Positions 19,281 through 31,094 of a stretch of DNA of 64,000 bases are shown piece by piece. A program made the translations under genes and the position numbers. Position 1 is the first letter of the stretch; every line of letters begins with the position of its first letter. The DNA is from Kitagawia praeruptora (Eukaryota; Streptophyta; Magnoliopsida; Apiales; Apiaceae). Where the stretch lies: contig CM075350.1 in assembly GCA_037693485.1 (NCBI GenBank), positions 128,834,001 to 128,898,000 on the forward strand. The letters run 5' to 3'. Under the pieces are notes generated by a model, which was not told where the DNA came from, searched no databases, and saw nothing but the letters and a program-made list of their open reading frames with translations.

Positions 19281-20195
19281 CTAGTTTATAGCCCGTGCAA
19301 AGCACGAGTTTCTTTTTCTTTTTCTTTTTTAATTAATTTTTAATATATATAATATTATAAACATTAATTTTAATATGTTGGGCGAATTTAAATTTTAGAT
19401 CCTTGAATATAAATATTTTTTAATATTAAATCTAAATTAATATGTTGTTGGTTGGAATCGAACATTCAACTTTTCTATATAACATAATCTAATATTGATT
19501 TTATATTAAAATGTTGTTGACTTTTAGTATTGTTATAGTATAAAACAGAATATCAACTTACCTTCGTATCTTATCTCTTAGAGCATTCACATCCCGTACC
19601 CCATCCCCATCCCCATCTCCATCCCCATAATTTGAGGATTTGTTCAACTTTTCTTTTAAAATACCCCTCCATCCCATTCCCCATTTTGGGGTTTAGTTTT
19701 AGGGTCATAACTCAAGTTCCCATATTTAGGGACTTTGTTCATTCCCCCAAAAACTTCCCCAAACCCCTCTCTCTTCATATAATAATATTAAATTATATTT
19801 GTAGATACTGAGTGGGTTTTGGTAGTTAAATTTGTAAATGAAAGAGAGATAAAGAAGTAATATAAAAAAGACTATAAGGATATGGGGATGGAAAATGGGG
19901 AATGGGATGTAAAATATTTTTGATAATTTTAGGGATTTACTATTTTTGTTTGGGGATTTACTATTTTTAGTAAGAATTTAAGGATAGGGATGGGGTACGG
20001 GATGTGAATGCTCTTAGAGGGAGTGATTGATGGAATAGAAAGCTACTAACAAAAAGTACGTGCGCATGTGTGTTGTTTTTTTTTTCCTTTTTAAATTCTT
20101 TTTTAATAATGGGATAACCAAAAACAGATAACCAAAAAAGAGGGATAACCAAACTACAAATTATACCTTTTTTGCTTATTATAGTATAGTATAGA
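19281..20195 (-). mobile_element. Non-autonomous Helitron
   Basis: On the minus strand it begins TCTATACTATACTATAATAA at 20195 and ends with the hairpin CTCGTGC-TTT-GCACGGG followed ten bases later by CTAG at 19284-19281. The bases outside are A on the 5' side and T on the 3' side, the standard Helitron A-T insertion with no target duplication. It is about 915 bp, with no Rep/helicase ORF. Inside are C-rich CCATCCCCATCC repeats and several GGAATCGAAC motifs. Confidence 0.8.
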
Positions 20196-21177
20196 TAGAA
20201 ATATAGATATATATTATAAATATTAATTTTAATATGCTATTGAAAAAATTCGAACCTTACATATTAGTATATTACAAAAGACAAACTATCTATTAATATG
20301 TTACATTTTAATATTAATTTTAATATGTTGTTGCCGGGAATCGAACCTTGGAACCCTGTATATAACAATTTTTAGTATTGTTAGATCTAACGGTCATGTG
20401 AGTTGTTGATCTACCGGTGATAAATGAGGAATAACCAAAAATGGGGATAACCAAAAAGGGATTATATTAATTTTAATATGCTTATTAATTAAGCTTTGTA
20501 TTAAGGATTTTAAATTTAATTTATAAAAAATATGTTGTTTTAGGAGTCGAACGCTTAACCTATGATAATACTCGTAGGATATAATAAAGATACAATATAA
20601 TATTAAATTTTTATTTGTAATTTTTTTTAGTTTAAAAACAATACAATTTAATTTAATATATATTGATATCAATCCAAAATGGGATCAATTTTTATTACAT
20701 TCGATTTGGATTAAATTTAATTATGATATATTATAATCATAAATTTTGGAACCGTCCACATAGTAACACGTATCTTATGATCTTATCTAGCGATTCTGCG
20801 AGTGACAGTCATTGAATTAGTATAGGGAAGTACTAACAATAATGATAGAAGACATGAAAAAAATAATGGGACCTCGAAAATGAGAGATACTGTACAATGG
20901 ATGGATTAATGAATGAGATCGAGTTTCAGTGGGCGGTATTAGCATTGTGGTTTGGTCCACCCATGGTTTTGAACTGGGCCCATGTCATTCTTAAATAGCT
21001 GTTGATGAGATGACGTGAATATAAGGCGGCCCAACTTATCACATCTTGTTTTTTTCTTTTTTTTTTTCTTTTTAAATTCTTTTTTATTATGGGATAACCA
21101 AAAAAAAGGATAACCAAAAAGAGGGGGTAACCAACTACAAAATATACCCCCTTTTGCTTATTATAGTATAGTATAGA
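20196..21177 (-). mobile_element. Second, related Helitron lacking its 3' end
   Basis: The same TCTATACTATACTATAATAA start lies on the minus strand at 21177 with A just outside. The interior shares AACCAAAAAGAGGG and TTTAATATGTTGTTGCCGGG blocks with the neighbour. No hairpin plus CTAG is seen before 20196, where the next Helitron begins. So the 3' part is missing, or the two were inserted in tandem. Confidence 0.6.
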
Positions 21178-21269
21178 TTCTATAAAGTGTATTATTAAAA
21201 ATATCTTAATGATTATTTGTTGCTTTATATTCCTCACCATATAAGAGAAAATATAGATTCTTACATTTA

Positions 21270-23089
21270 AATGTCTTTTTCTTCTAAAAAAAAGAGTATT
21301 CCTGGAAGCATGGTTAGGCCGGATGGAAGAATTCCTAAACTCTTGAGATACGTACACTTGGACGAAATTGAAAACAATATCATGGTATGAGAACAATTTG
21401 GATTTTTAACTATCTATAACCTTTTTGATCGTTTTCTAGCATTGTTATCTTACTACATTTTTCTGTTTTAGAGAGTCGAAAAGGATTATGACAATCAATA
21501 TGGAAAAGAGCTGAATTCAGTTGTCAAATTACTTACACCATATGGACAACAGTTTCATTTGCAATACAATAAAATAGATCTCTGTTTTACAAACTTTGGC
21601 AAGATTTACAGAGAGTTTGATATTAGGGGAAAAAGAATCATTGTACTCCCTCCGTCCCACCCAATTCTTAACACTTTTTTTGTTACTTTCTGGCACGCAT
21701 TTTAAGGTGAATTTTAAGAGTAGTTCCATAACTTATTTTTGAAATTTTCTTTTTTTGTATAAAAATAGGATTGTTCTATTTTTATACAAAAAAAGAAAAT
21801 TTCAAAAATATGTTATGCAACTATCCTTAAAATTTACCTTAAAATGCGTGCCGGACACCCTATTTTGAAATGTTAAGAAATGGCCGGGACTGAGGGAGTA
21901 CTATGTTATATAGGAGCTGGAAATTTCTTAATAAACGTTTTCAATGAATCCTATACGGAGTACGACTATAACTCTTTAAGACAAAGACCACGTGCCTTGG
22001 TGAACTTAAAAGGTATGTTATATTTGAAACCTTAACTGTTATAGAAATCTTCATTTCATGCAACTTACTGATACTTTTTAAATTCTCAATTCTTACCAGA
22101 AAGGGAAACAGGAGTAGGTTCGAACTTTCTGTCATTAAGCATTGGTCTCATGCAGACACATGGTGGAGCTGTAAGAAATTCAAAATGCAATCATATAAAC
22201 TCATTAACCAATTTCACATTTTCTTACTATCAAATGTTTAACAAATTATAACAGCTCATTCCAGACACATTCCAACAAAAGTTTTGTAGAAATATGCCAA
22301 AAGATGTTTCTATTATACTGAACAATGGAGATGTCTTACCTGGAAAACTATCTTTGGTGGACAAAAGAATATATGGTCTTGCACCTTTATATAGGAAACA
22401 ATTTGTGAAAATGTTTGATATATTAATGTTCACATATTGTGGTAGTAGTCGTTTTGAGCTAAGTGTGTTTGGTAAATCAAAAGTGGAACGATTATTCGAG
22501 TTGCCTGAAATCAATTCTGGTAATCTTAAAAATCTATCTTCTTCTGATATAGTAATATTTAAGCTAAACAATATCATTAACCAAGTTGTTGTATCATTTT
22601 TAAAGACTCTGCAGATTCAGAAAATGAAAGCGAAGATGATGAAGAAATTGAGGAGCTTGCAGAAGATCAAGTGGTCCACGATATTAATGTCAATGGTGCT
22701 GTTTTTGAAGTTGTTATGACTACTTCAAATGTGGACAATACATGTCATGGTGCAGTAAGACTGAAATCTCATGGTTTTGGAATTTCATCAAACTTTGTTC
22801 TAATGCTTTGTAAACATTAAATAAACACAATTTTATCTAATCTGTTACAGTATATTCCAAGAAATATAACTCCAAACAACCGTAATTGGATGAAAGGAGA
22901 TGAAATTGTCCTGCAAACTGAAAGAGGAAGTTGGAGAGTTGGTTTGGTCTTGTCTAAAGAATCACCAAGAATTTCTGTCGGATGGAATAAGTTCGTTAGA
23001 GATAATGCCATAAAATTGAAGAACAAACTTCGTTTCACTATGTTGGGGAATATCCAAGGAATATGGACATTTACTGTTCAAAATCAGTA
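21270..23089 (+). pseudogene. B3-domain (REM-like) protein gene, disrupted
   Basis: Exons with GT-AG borders run from ATG 21270 (MSFSSKKKSIPG) through 21473-22012, about 22101-22170, 22254-22751 and about 22852-23089 (TAA). They encode two B3-type regions: an N-terminal one (YGQQFHLQYNKIDLCFTNF, then GAGNFLINVFNESYTEYDY) and an IPDTFQQKFCRNMPKDVSI region with FELSVFGKSKVERLF. A C-terminal part reads VGWNKFVRDNAIKLKNKLRF. B3 domains bind DNA in plant transcription factors. Two defects are seen: a Stowaway MITE with stops inside the second exon, and a frame change near 22600 before an acidic linker (ENESEDDEEIEELAEDQ). Unless the MITE is spliced out, it is non-functional. Confidence 0.7.
21644..21900. 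mobile_element. Stowaway-like MITE inside a B3 exon
   Basis: TACTCCCTCCGTCCCACC at the left and GGACTGAGGGAGTA at the right are inverted, with TA target duplication. A perfect inner palindrome (TTGAAATTTTCTTTTTTTGT and its inverse) is centred near 21770. It is 257 bp. The B3 reading frame continues on both sides (KRIIV before, CYIGAGNF after). Confidence 0.85.
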
Positions 23090-23099
23090 ACACCATAAT

Positions 23100-24060
23100 T
23101 ATTTAACTTGTATTTTTTTGGTTTTGGATCCTAACAATGTATTAGCATGGCGTATTCATGGCATGAATTTTGAAGTCAATGTACAATCATTTTTTTGTTT
23201 AGTTCTCTTAAACTTCATTATGATGAACTAAAGGAAATCTATTGTTATTCTGTGTCCAAGTCGGAATATTTGACATACTTTAGTTTTTAAGGATTATATT
23301 GGGATGTTTTAACAATTTAAAGCAGTACGTAATGTATTGAAAATTGTTCATAATATGATAATGTGTGAATAATGTAGTGTGATTGTGAAAAATGTCTTTG
23401 GGAATAATGTACTGTGATTGTGAATACTAAGGTATTAAATAATTAAACCGTGTTCACTAATAATGACTTTTATAGTAGTTGATGAAAAAGCTTTCTTCTT
23501 GGCATTTAAGGTTTATACATAGGTATTGGATGGATGCTACAAAATTTTTAAGACAATGGAGCAATATGAGTTCATACAGTTAACATTATTGATTAGGAGT
23601 ATGGCCGTTACATTTTAAAAACAATGAAGGATGATCAATTGCACGACATATGGCTAATAAGTACTTAAAGTATTGTTCTAACTGATATATGCTGACTTGT
23701 TTATTTTCTTTTTAAATGCTCTTCAACTGGAAAAAAATTTAAGACATTGGAGCAATATGAGTTCATACAGTTATCATTGATTAATTAGGAGTATGGGCAA
23801 TTGGATTGGAAAAACATTGGTTTTGAATAAAAATGATATACTGTATTCATAAATGATATCTCAACTACATTGTGATATAAGGATTAATTAAATAAACAAT
23901 GATTAACAATCAATACCAAGATGAAACAAAATGCATAAACTTTTATTCAAACCATTTGTAAAATGGTGGACAAAAATCTAGAATAAAAAAAAATCCAACC
24001 AAATCCGATTTTGGTAAAACTGAAAATCACAACTATTAAAATCATAATTTCCACAATTTT
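23100..24060. other. Intergenic, no gene seen
   Basis: Only an imperfect direct repeat was noticed: GGAGCAATATGAGTTCATAC occurs near 23555 and 23751 with similar flanks. No ORF of note. Confidence 0.6.
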
Positions 24061-24257
24061 TATTGAAAGGAAAAACTGGGCAAGCAATGCATATCCAGAT
24101 ATCTGACAGAAGAAGTTCAGTTCTCCAGTGAGTAGTAGTTACTTCTCTTGCAAATTGATCAAAACATAAAGCATCTCAGTATTAGAAAACTCTAAAAATT
24201 GTTGCTCAATGTTTATAAACGAAAAAATGGAATGTAATGGAAAGTATCAAGTGTTAC

Positions 24258-24872
24258 CATCTTTATCTTCTTATTCACTGACATAGCAGATCCAGGAGTC
24301 CTGGCTGTATCATTTCGATCCAATGACTACAATAAGAACAATTACAATATAAGAAATGCAAAATTTGGATGTTGGAACTATTAATATGTAAAATGTGTAA
24401 GGCAAATACTAACATCAGACAATGTAATCATTGGGATTTCTGGAGGAGGTGAACCAATAGTAATGGATGTGCTTATCTTGGTTTTCTCATACAGATCAGT
24501 TGCATGCAAAACAAAACCACTCTCATCAGTACTGTCTTCAATAACGTCTATAGTGACAGTAATTTCATTGCCAGCAAGTCGCGCAATAACATCAGGAACC
24601 ATCTTCGGATCCTTTAAAATATTAACAAACCAATGTGTCAAACATTACAAAATCCTATGATAGTGAAAGAGAACAATAACAACAACTATATATGTACTAC
24701 GATCGTGAAAACATGACTAACTTTGATAGTTGTAAATATAAATCTGCTTACATTGTCCGTAGATTTTTTAAGATTGGAAGCACTGATTCCAATCATTGGC
24801 TTAACAACACGATCCATAAGAAAAACTTTGGTTGAAAACGTTTGATCCTCACCAACTACCAAAACACGATAC
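24258..24872 (-). pseudogene. RPA70-C-like OB-fold gene, 3' part (split by retroelement)
   Basis: Three exons with AG/GT borders: 24752-24872, 24414-24611 and 24258-24326. The first encodes YRVLVVGEDQTFSTKVFLMD, which with the zinc-ribbon exon at 37834-37988 forms the OB fold found at the C-terminus of replication protein A large subunit and its many plant relatives (FxLFD-type strand). The second continues the fold (VIARLAGNEITVTIDVIEDS). The third gives a basic tail (SLDRNDTARTPGSAMSVNKK). RPA-like proteins bind single-stranded DNA. A 12.9-kb retrotransposon lies in the intron before 24872. Transcripts could in principle splice it out, but this is unlikely. Helitrons also carry RPA-like genes, so the origin could be host or Helitron. 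Confidence 0.7.
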
Positions 24873-24895
24873 CTAAAATAAAATAAATATATATG

Positions 24896-26183
24896 TGTTG
24901 AGTATTGAATACAGTAAAAGAATACAGAGGGGGGGTGAATGGATTCTTGAACTTTTCTTGTTCGAGTCTATGTAGCAAGTAAGTGTTTGTGTGTGCAAGA
25001 GTGAAGGTGCGGATAAAGAACAACACAAGACACAATATCACTTTAATCTAATGTATTATTAGATAAAGGTTGCTACAATCTGTGAATACAAATGATAGTA
25101 TTCTCAGCTTCATTTTTCTCAGAGAGATACAGCTTACAGCGTATGAAAAACTTGACTCACAAAGTTAATGACTAAGGAAGTGAGACTGTATCCTTATAGA
25201 ACATGGATACAACCTACTTACTCCAAATAATGTAGCTAAACAAATTACTTTCTAGTCTATCTATCCTTTTTGAGTAAGTGTCCAAACGGTTACAGATTTG
25301 ACTTTGCAAAGCCTGTTCAGATCCACTTCTTTAGCCCCTTGTCTCTTCTATATCTCTCCAAGCTTCCTTGTAGGCTTTCCAGAGCACGTTACAGATTGTG
25401 GTCCATAAAGTGCATTGGCTTGTTGCTGGTTTCTGACTTGTACAATTTCTTCAGTATTTTGTCTCCAAGAATGTATTCGAGAAGTGACTAAGTAAGTGAT
25501 TCGAGAACTAGAATTGACTTGATTGATAACTCTGAGTTCTCGAACACTGTTATATTGACATGTCGAACCACTTCTCGAATAGCTCTTTTCCATCAGGATT
25601 CCTTGAGTTGTCGAATAGAACATTTGACTTATCGAATCCTCGAGATATCGAATAGCTTTCTCAGTCCTTGAGATATCGAATGGAACTTTGACTTGTTGAC
25701 TCTTTGAGAACTCGAATACCACTTTGACTTGTTGCCTTCTTGAGTTCTCGAATAGAGTAGTAGACATATCGAATCTCTGAGATATCGAATGAGATATCGA
25801 ACAGTGTATTCAGAGATATCGAATAGTGTCTTGAGATATCGAATCCCTGACTTCTCGAATGTTGGACTTCTCGAATAGACAAATATACTTCTCGAATTGG
25901 TACTTAGGCAAATTCTTCATTTCTTCAAATCCCAACTTGTGATTATTTGACAATCTTTATCTTCTTACTTGAGGCATGAACCTTGGAACTTCTTTCAAGC
26001 ATTATTCTTGACTATATAAGTACAATTACACAACTAGGATTTGATGCCTACTATAAGTACAAAACAAATAGAAACTCTTCAACTAGAGATTCCCTCAGTT
26101 AAGAGGTCATGTAAGTAATGCAAAGCATTACAAACAATTAGGCTTGTTATTAGATGTATACAGGCATGCCTCTGTGACTAACA
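24896..26183 (-). mobile_element. 3' LTR of the Sirevirus-like element
   Basis: In plus orientation it begins TGTTGAGTATTGAATACAG and ends CTGTGACTAACA, so on its own strand it is TGTTAG...CTCAACA. It contains eight TTCnnGAA octamers between 25476 and 25896 and repeated GATATCGAAT motifs. Confidence 0.9.
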
Positions 26184-26205
26184 ATCTCCCCCAAATTGTG
26201 AGTGA
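26184..26205 (-). other. Polypurine tract
   Basis: On the minus strand AATTTGGGGGAGAT lies directly before the LTR start and should prime plus-strand synthesis. Confidence 0.8.
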
Positions 26206-26333
26206 GACCCTTAGTCATAATTTTATGTCTGATAACAAGCCTATCATACATAAAGATAAATCTTGACAAGTACATGTATGAAATTGATTGAACAGTATCA
26301 CAAAGAAAGCATTCTCACAGTTATGAAGAAATA

Positions 26334-29300
26334 CTAGCCATTTTCCTTTGATCCTCCTTTTTGAGATTTGGCTTGTAGATCCTCCTTTTCTTTTTCTTCC
26401 TTGGCTTTCTTTGCATCACTCATTGCTTGGATGATGTCTTCCATGGCAGTGAGTTCTTCAATGAGAGGTGAGCCAGATAGGTCTCTGATGACTTCATTCA
26501 GTTTGGCTTCAGAGTAAGAGCTAATGTAATCCATTCTAATCTTCACATTTCTGCCATATTTCATGTATTCCACAATGTAAGGATTATACTTGACTCTGCA
26601 CAACCCTTTAGCTCTCAATTCTTCAGCTTTGGCTTCTAGAGCAGCTAACTCTTCTTCTCTCTTTTTCTTCAAAGCTTCATACTTCTTTCTCAACTCTTCC
26701 TCATGATCTTTTTTCATCTTGATAAAATGAGCTATCTCAATTTTCCACCTTCTCTCCCCTTCATTCTCAAGGTTGAGTAGCACCATTATTCTTTGTAGAT
26801 CATGTAACTTGCCCCAGTGTTCACACATGCCTTGCTTGAATCTTTTGAATCTCCCATCAGTGTATTTGAACTCCAGGCAGTCATCAACTATAGCTACATG
26901 ATAGATTCTCTGAGCCAATTGATATGCTATCTCATCTTCATCATAGTCTATGTTGAGACAGGGCAAGTCTAGTCCAGGAATGATTGTGAGTGCCTGAGAT
27001 GTAGATGTTTTCACCTTTCTTGCCCTTCTGGCTGACATCTTCCATTTCAGCTTCTTTCCTTTATTGCTTGAGAAAAATTTAAGACCTTTGTCTTTGGACC
27101 ATTGTAGTATACCATTAGCAGTATGCTTTTTGATATACACAAGTGGTTTCTTGATTAGCATCTCCTTTTCTTGAGGTAGTGAAACATTTGCAAAGGCCAT
27201 GGAATTTGGCTTTTGTAGGTCACTACTAACAGTATTCACCCTAGACTTAGAGTCTTGTGTAGTGGTGAGGTTACTGTTAGCAATGCCTATGACTTGCTGT
27301 ATCACACTTGTCCTCTCATAGACTTTCCCTTGGTCCCTGCCATCTTTATTTTCTTTGTCATCTTTCTTCTTTTTCTTGTCATCATCTCCCTTATCACTCC
27401 TGTGATGTCTTCTCCTTCCATCACTCTTGTCATCATCTTTATCTTCATCCTTATTTCTCCTGGGCTTGGCCAATTCTGGAATTGAACCAGTTGAAATGAA
27501 TTCTCTAAGGATGTGCAATACCTCAATCTTCTCAGCTGACCTTATCCCCTTCTTCTTTTGCATTTGATCAACTATGGCAATGATCAGTCTGTGGTTCTTA
27601 GAGGTGAGATCATTGGGAATAACCAATTGATCCACATCTTGAATTTTGGTACCAGACTGATAGAGGATGGTTCTTGGTTTGGTGCACACTTCAGGAAGTC
27701 TGGCTTGTTGACCATTTCTTAGTTCAGTATACAGACTCTGATTGTTCTCCCCTTTATGCTCAATTAGTTCCAAGATGGCATCAATCTCAGTGAATTTCAG
27801 TGCTGTCAAGGTATCAATAGATATGTGCCATATCTTGCCTTTTGTCACCATCATGATTTCCTTGAGGTAGATCTGACTGAGCTTTCTTGGAATAACTGTT
27901 AGATAATGGATTTGATCTTTCAGGCTTCTTCTGTATAGCAGGGTATCTCCTCCAACCTTTGCTTTTGAGGCTTGCAGAAACTTCAAGAATGCAGCATCAT
28001 GATAAACCTCTGAGTTTGCTACTTCTATCAGCTTGGCCTCTGTAACCTCCTTCACTTCCACTGGATCAGCTTCATGTTTAGAAGGTTGGACTAGATCACT
28101 TGGCATGGATCCTGCCACCACTGTAGTGGTGACAGTTTGCTTTTGGCCACTTGGAGTAGTGATGTGCACAGGTGGTAAAGTGACCACTGGCAGAGAAGAT
28201 GGAGGCTCATCAACCTTTGATTTGCCTTTGCCTGGCACATGAGTTAGAGATTTAGTGACCCTTTGGTGATCACCCTCACTTAACTTTATCCCTTTTTCCT
28301 TAGGTTTCTCCCCCTTTGTATTTAAATTCCTTGTCCTCTTCTCCCCCTTAGGCTTGTTGTCAGGCACATAGGCTTTAGAAGTGACCTTTGGGGTGGAAGA
28401 TTCTTCAGGGAGAGGAAGACCCATATGCTTCATCATAGCAGCCAACATAGATTGTTGATGCAGAATAACATCAGCTGTGGTGGTTGCTTGAGTGTTCAAC
28501 TGATCATTGAGAAGTGCAACCTTGTCTATAAGATGAGCATTGGACTTAGTGAGAGTAGCCACCTCCTTTTCCAGAGTATCCACTTTAGTGAATAGCTCAT
28601 GTGCCCTAAAACCAGAGAGTGATTGATCCTTGAGTCTTTGGACTTCATACTTGGTCATGTCATAAACAGGGACCTCAGTTACCAACTTATCCCCATATTG
28701 ATTCTTGAACATTGTTCTCAGCATGGCATTTGAGTCTGTGGTTTGATCAGATAGAGATTGAAACTTATGCCCCAGCCCTGTGACAGTATCTTTGAGAAGG
28801 GCCAAGCCATTGTCCATTTTGGTGTAGCTAGACTTGCAGGCTAGAATTTCCTTAACCACACTCTCCAGTTGAGGGAATTTGGAATCAAAAGCCCTTTTTA
28901 ACTCATGCACCTCCTTGGTTGTGGCTGTACACACTTCTGTCACTTCTGTCTTTAGACCCTTGCCAAGGTAGTGTGCAGCCTTGAGAATTCCCTTGTAATT
29001 GTCATTGATTGCTTCATACACATCACTAGGGGTGAGAGATTTGGCATTGGACCCTAGTGAAGTGATGTACTCTTCTCTGAGGTACTATAGGCCTTCTGAG
29101 AGAGGAATGTCATATTTTCCTTGAAGCCAGGCATCTACATTGCCTTCTCTCTCAGACTCATCCACAATTTTGGCCTGTTGTAGCTCCACATCCTCTTTAT
29201 GGCACAGGAGAATAGCTTCATAGTCAGGATTGGGCAGGTTGGCAGTGAGGAGGTGCTGTGCAATCTTTGTGAACTCAGGGATCTGATCCACAATTAAGCT

Positions 29301-31094
29301 TTGAAGTGCTTCAACCGTCAATTGTTGTGGAACAAACCCTGATCCTGAAGCAATGTCATAGTGCACAGGCTTCAGCCATTGTGACATAAAGTCAGAGCTA
29401 GAGCTAGGCAAGCTAGACTCCTCAGTTACAGATGCAACTTCTGTAATCGGATGGATTGACTCTACTACTGGTGTCTTCACAGAAGTGGGATGAGTTACAC
29501 CAGCAGTTGACATAGGCACAGAGTCTCTAGTGAAAACTAGTGGAACCTCTGTGTTTGTGATGGTATCATTAGGAGATGCCCCAGCATGCATTCCCTCACC
29601 ATCTAAATGTGGGTCCTGGGTGGTGAACAAGGTGTCATGCACCAAGTCACTTGAGTTCATTGGCTCATCAAGAGAAAAGAATTCTTGATGATCAATGCCT
29701 TGCTCCTCAATTGCTTGAGTTGCAGGCTGCAAAGAAATTTGAGATGAAGATTCTGGAAGAGAAGTGTCTTGTGGAATAGATTTTGGCAACTCCCCCTGAG
29801 AGATAGAGGGAGTTTCAACTGTGATGTGCTCTCCACTCAGTGTTGTGCCAGCCTTATCACTCCCATGTGCTGACTCTGTACAGATAGATGCATTGGGGAG
29901 GATGCTTGATTCTATAGATGCACCCTGTTGAGAGGATACATCTAGTAAACTGTTTGCCCCTGATTTTACAACTTCAGCCATTTGTGTGACTGAAGAGGTG
30001 GTTTTAGTTTTCTTCTTCTTTGGCCTGATAAGAGGTGACTCAGGTGCCTCACTTTCTAACTCTACAGCCAATGCTACTTCAGACAAGATGGTTAAAGGTG
30101 CAGAAGTAACCTGTTTTCTCTTCTTCTCCTTTTTACTAACATCACTCTTTTGAGAGGATGATGCAGTTGGCTCAGTGTTTGGTAGAGTGTTTGGTTGAGA
30201 GGGTTGGTTAGTAGGCCCTGGGTTAGCATTTTGTCCTACTTTCTTGGGCTGTGCTAACTGTGACTTTGAGTCAAATGTTGGCATGTTGTGGGGGTAAGTC
30301 CTAAACAAACTCTCCATATGGGGAGTTATGTTCAGTCTTACATCCACATCATTCCTAGTCTCCAAATTACCAAAAATGAGTTTGGTCATGGATTTAGGAT
30401 AGCCTATTCTATTTTTATTCATCCCATCTAATTCAATCAATTTATTATTTAAGAAGTTAAGTACAGATTGAATAAAACGAGGGAAGAAAATTTCATTACC
30501 TCTCTTGGCTGAGTTCTTACCAAGTCTCCCATACAGCTCCAGCAGAATAATAAGGCCAACATCTATCTTCTTTCCATATGCTAAAGCATAGCCTATCTGC
30601 TGTGCAGGTGTACTGATTTGGTCATAGCTGGATTTTCTTGCGGTAAAGACTTGAAGAAGTGTATCAAACACATAGCTCCATTCCTTCCTCAAATGCTTCC
30701 TATTCAGATGCCCAAGACTAATTTTGTCTGCATATTTGATGAAATCAAAGAAGTCTTCCAAATCAGCAGTTGTAGCTGGTGGGTTATATACCTCTTGTTT
30801 GGTGCCCATCCCAAGTGCTTCATTCATGTCTTCTGTGGTGATAGTGATATTCTTGTCTTGAATCTTACAGTAAATGATGTACGAGGTTATTGCAGAGTCA
30901 AGAGCCACCACCTCCACTGTAGCAGACTTCCAGAACTGTTCTAGAATGTCTAGATACAGAGTAGGGTTAACAGATAGAGCATTTTTTATGTATGATTTAG
31001 ACATCCACTTCACAAAGCACTTGAAGTTGGCGTTGGGTGCCTCAACATCACTAGTTAGAGCAATGAAATTGGTGTTGAACTTTACTATTGCCAT
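26334..31094 (-). pseudogene. Long extra ORF (env-position) of the Sirevirus-like element, one in-frame TAG
   Basis: ATG at 31094 opens a frame of 669 codons ending in TAG at 29085-29087. The same frame then continues to 26334 (895 codons from the next ATG), so about 1,586 codons are interrupted by one stop. Residues 1-270 form a globular domain (FKCFVKWMSKSYIKNALSVN, LEQFW, TTEDMNEALGMG) of a type repeatedly found downstream of copia pol in asterid genomes. Residues 280-560 are Ser/Thr/Pro-rich. After the stop come coiled-coil segments (KVDTLEKEVATLTKSNAHL), a Lys/Asp-rich stretch and a second coiled coil (RKKYEALKKKREEELAALEA). No signal peptide or membrane span is seen, so the env label used for such ORFs is not supported. 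Function unknown. Confidence 0.75.

Noticed and set aside
22817..23038. Minus-strand ORF opposite the last B3 exon
   Set aside because: Antisense of the WNKFVRDN-containing exon.
24856..25767. ORFs in the Sirevirus-like LTR (also at 36378-37456)
   Set aside because: They lie wholly in LTR sequence, differ between LTRs and are created by the TCGAGAA/ATCGAAT repeats.
27255..28242. Plus-strand ORFs inside the extra retroelement ORF
   Set aside because: Opposite-strand shadows of Lys/Glu- and Ser-rich coding sequence.
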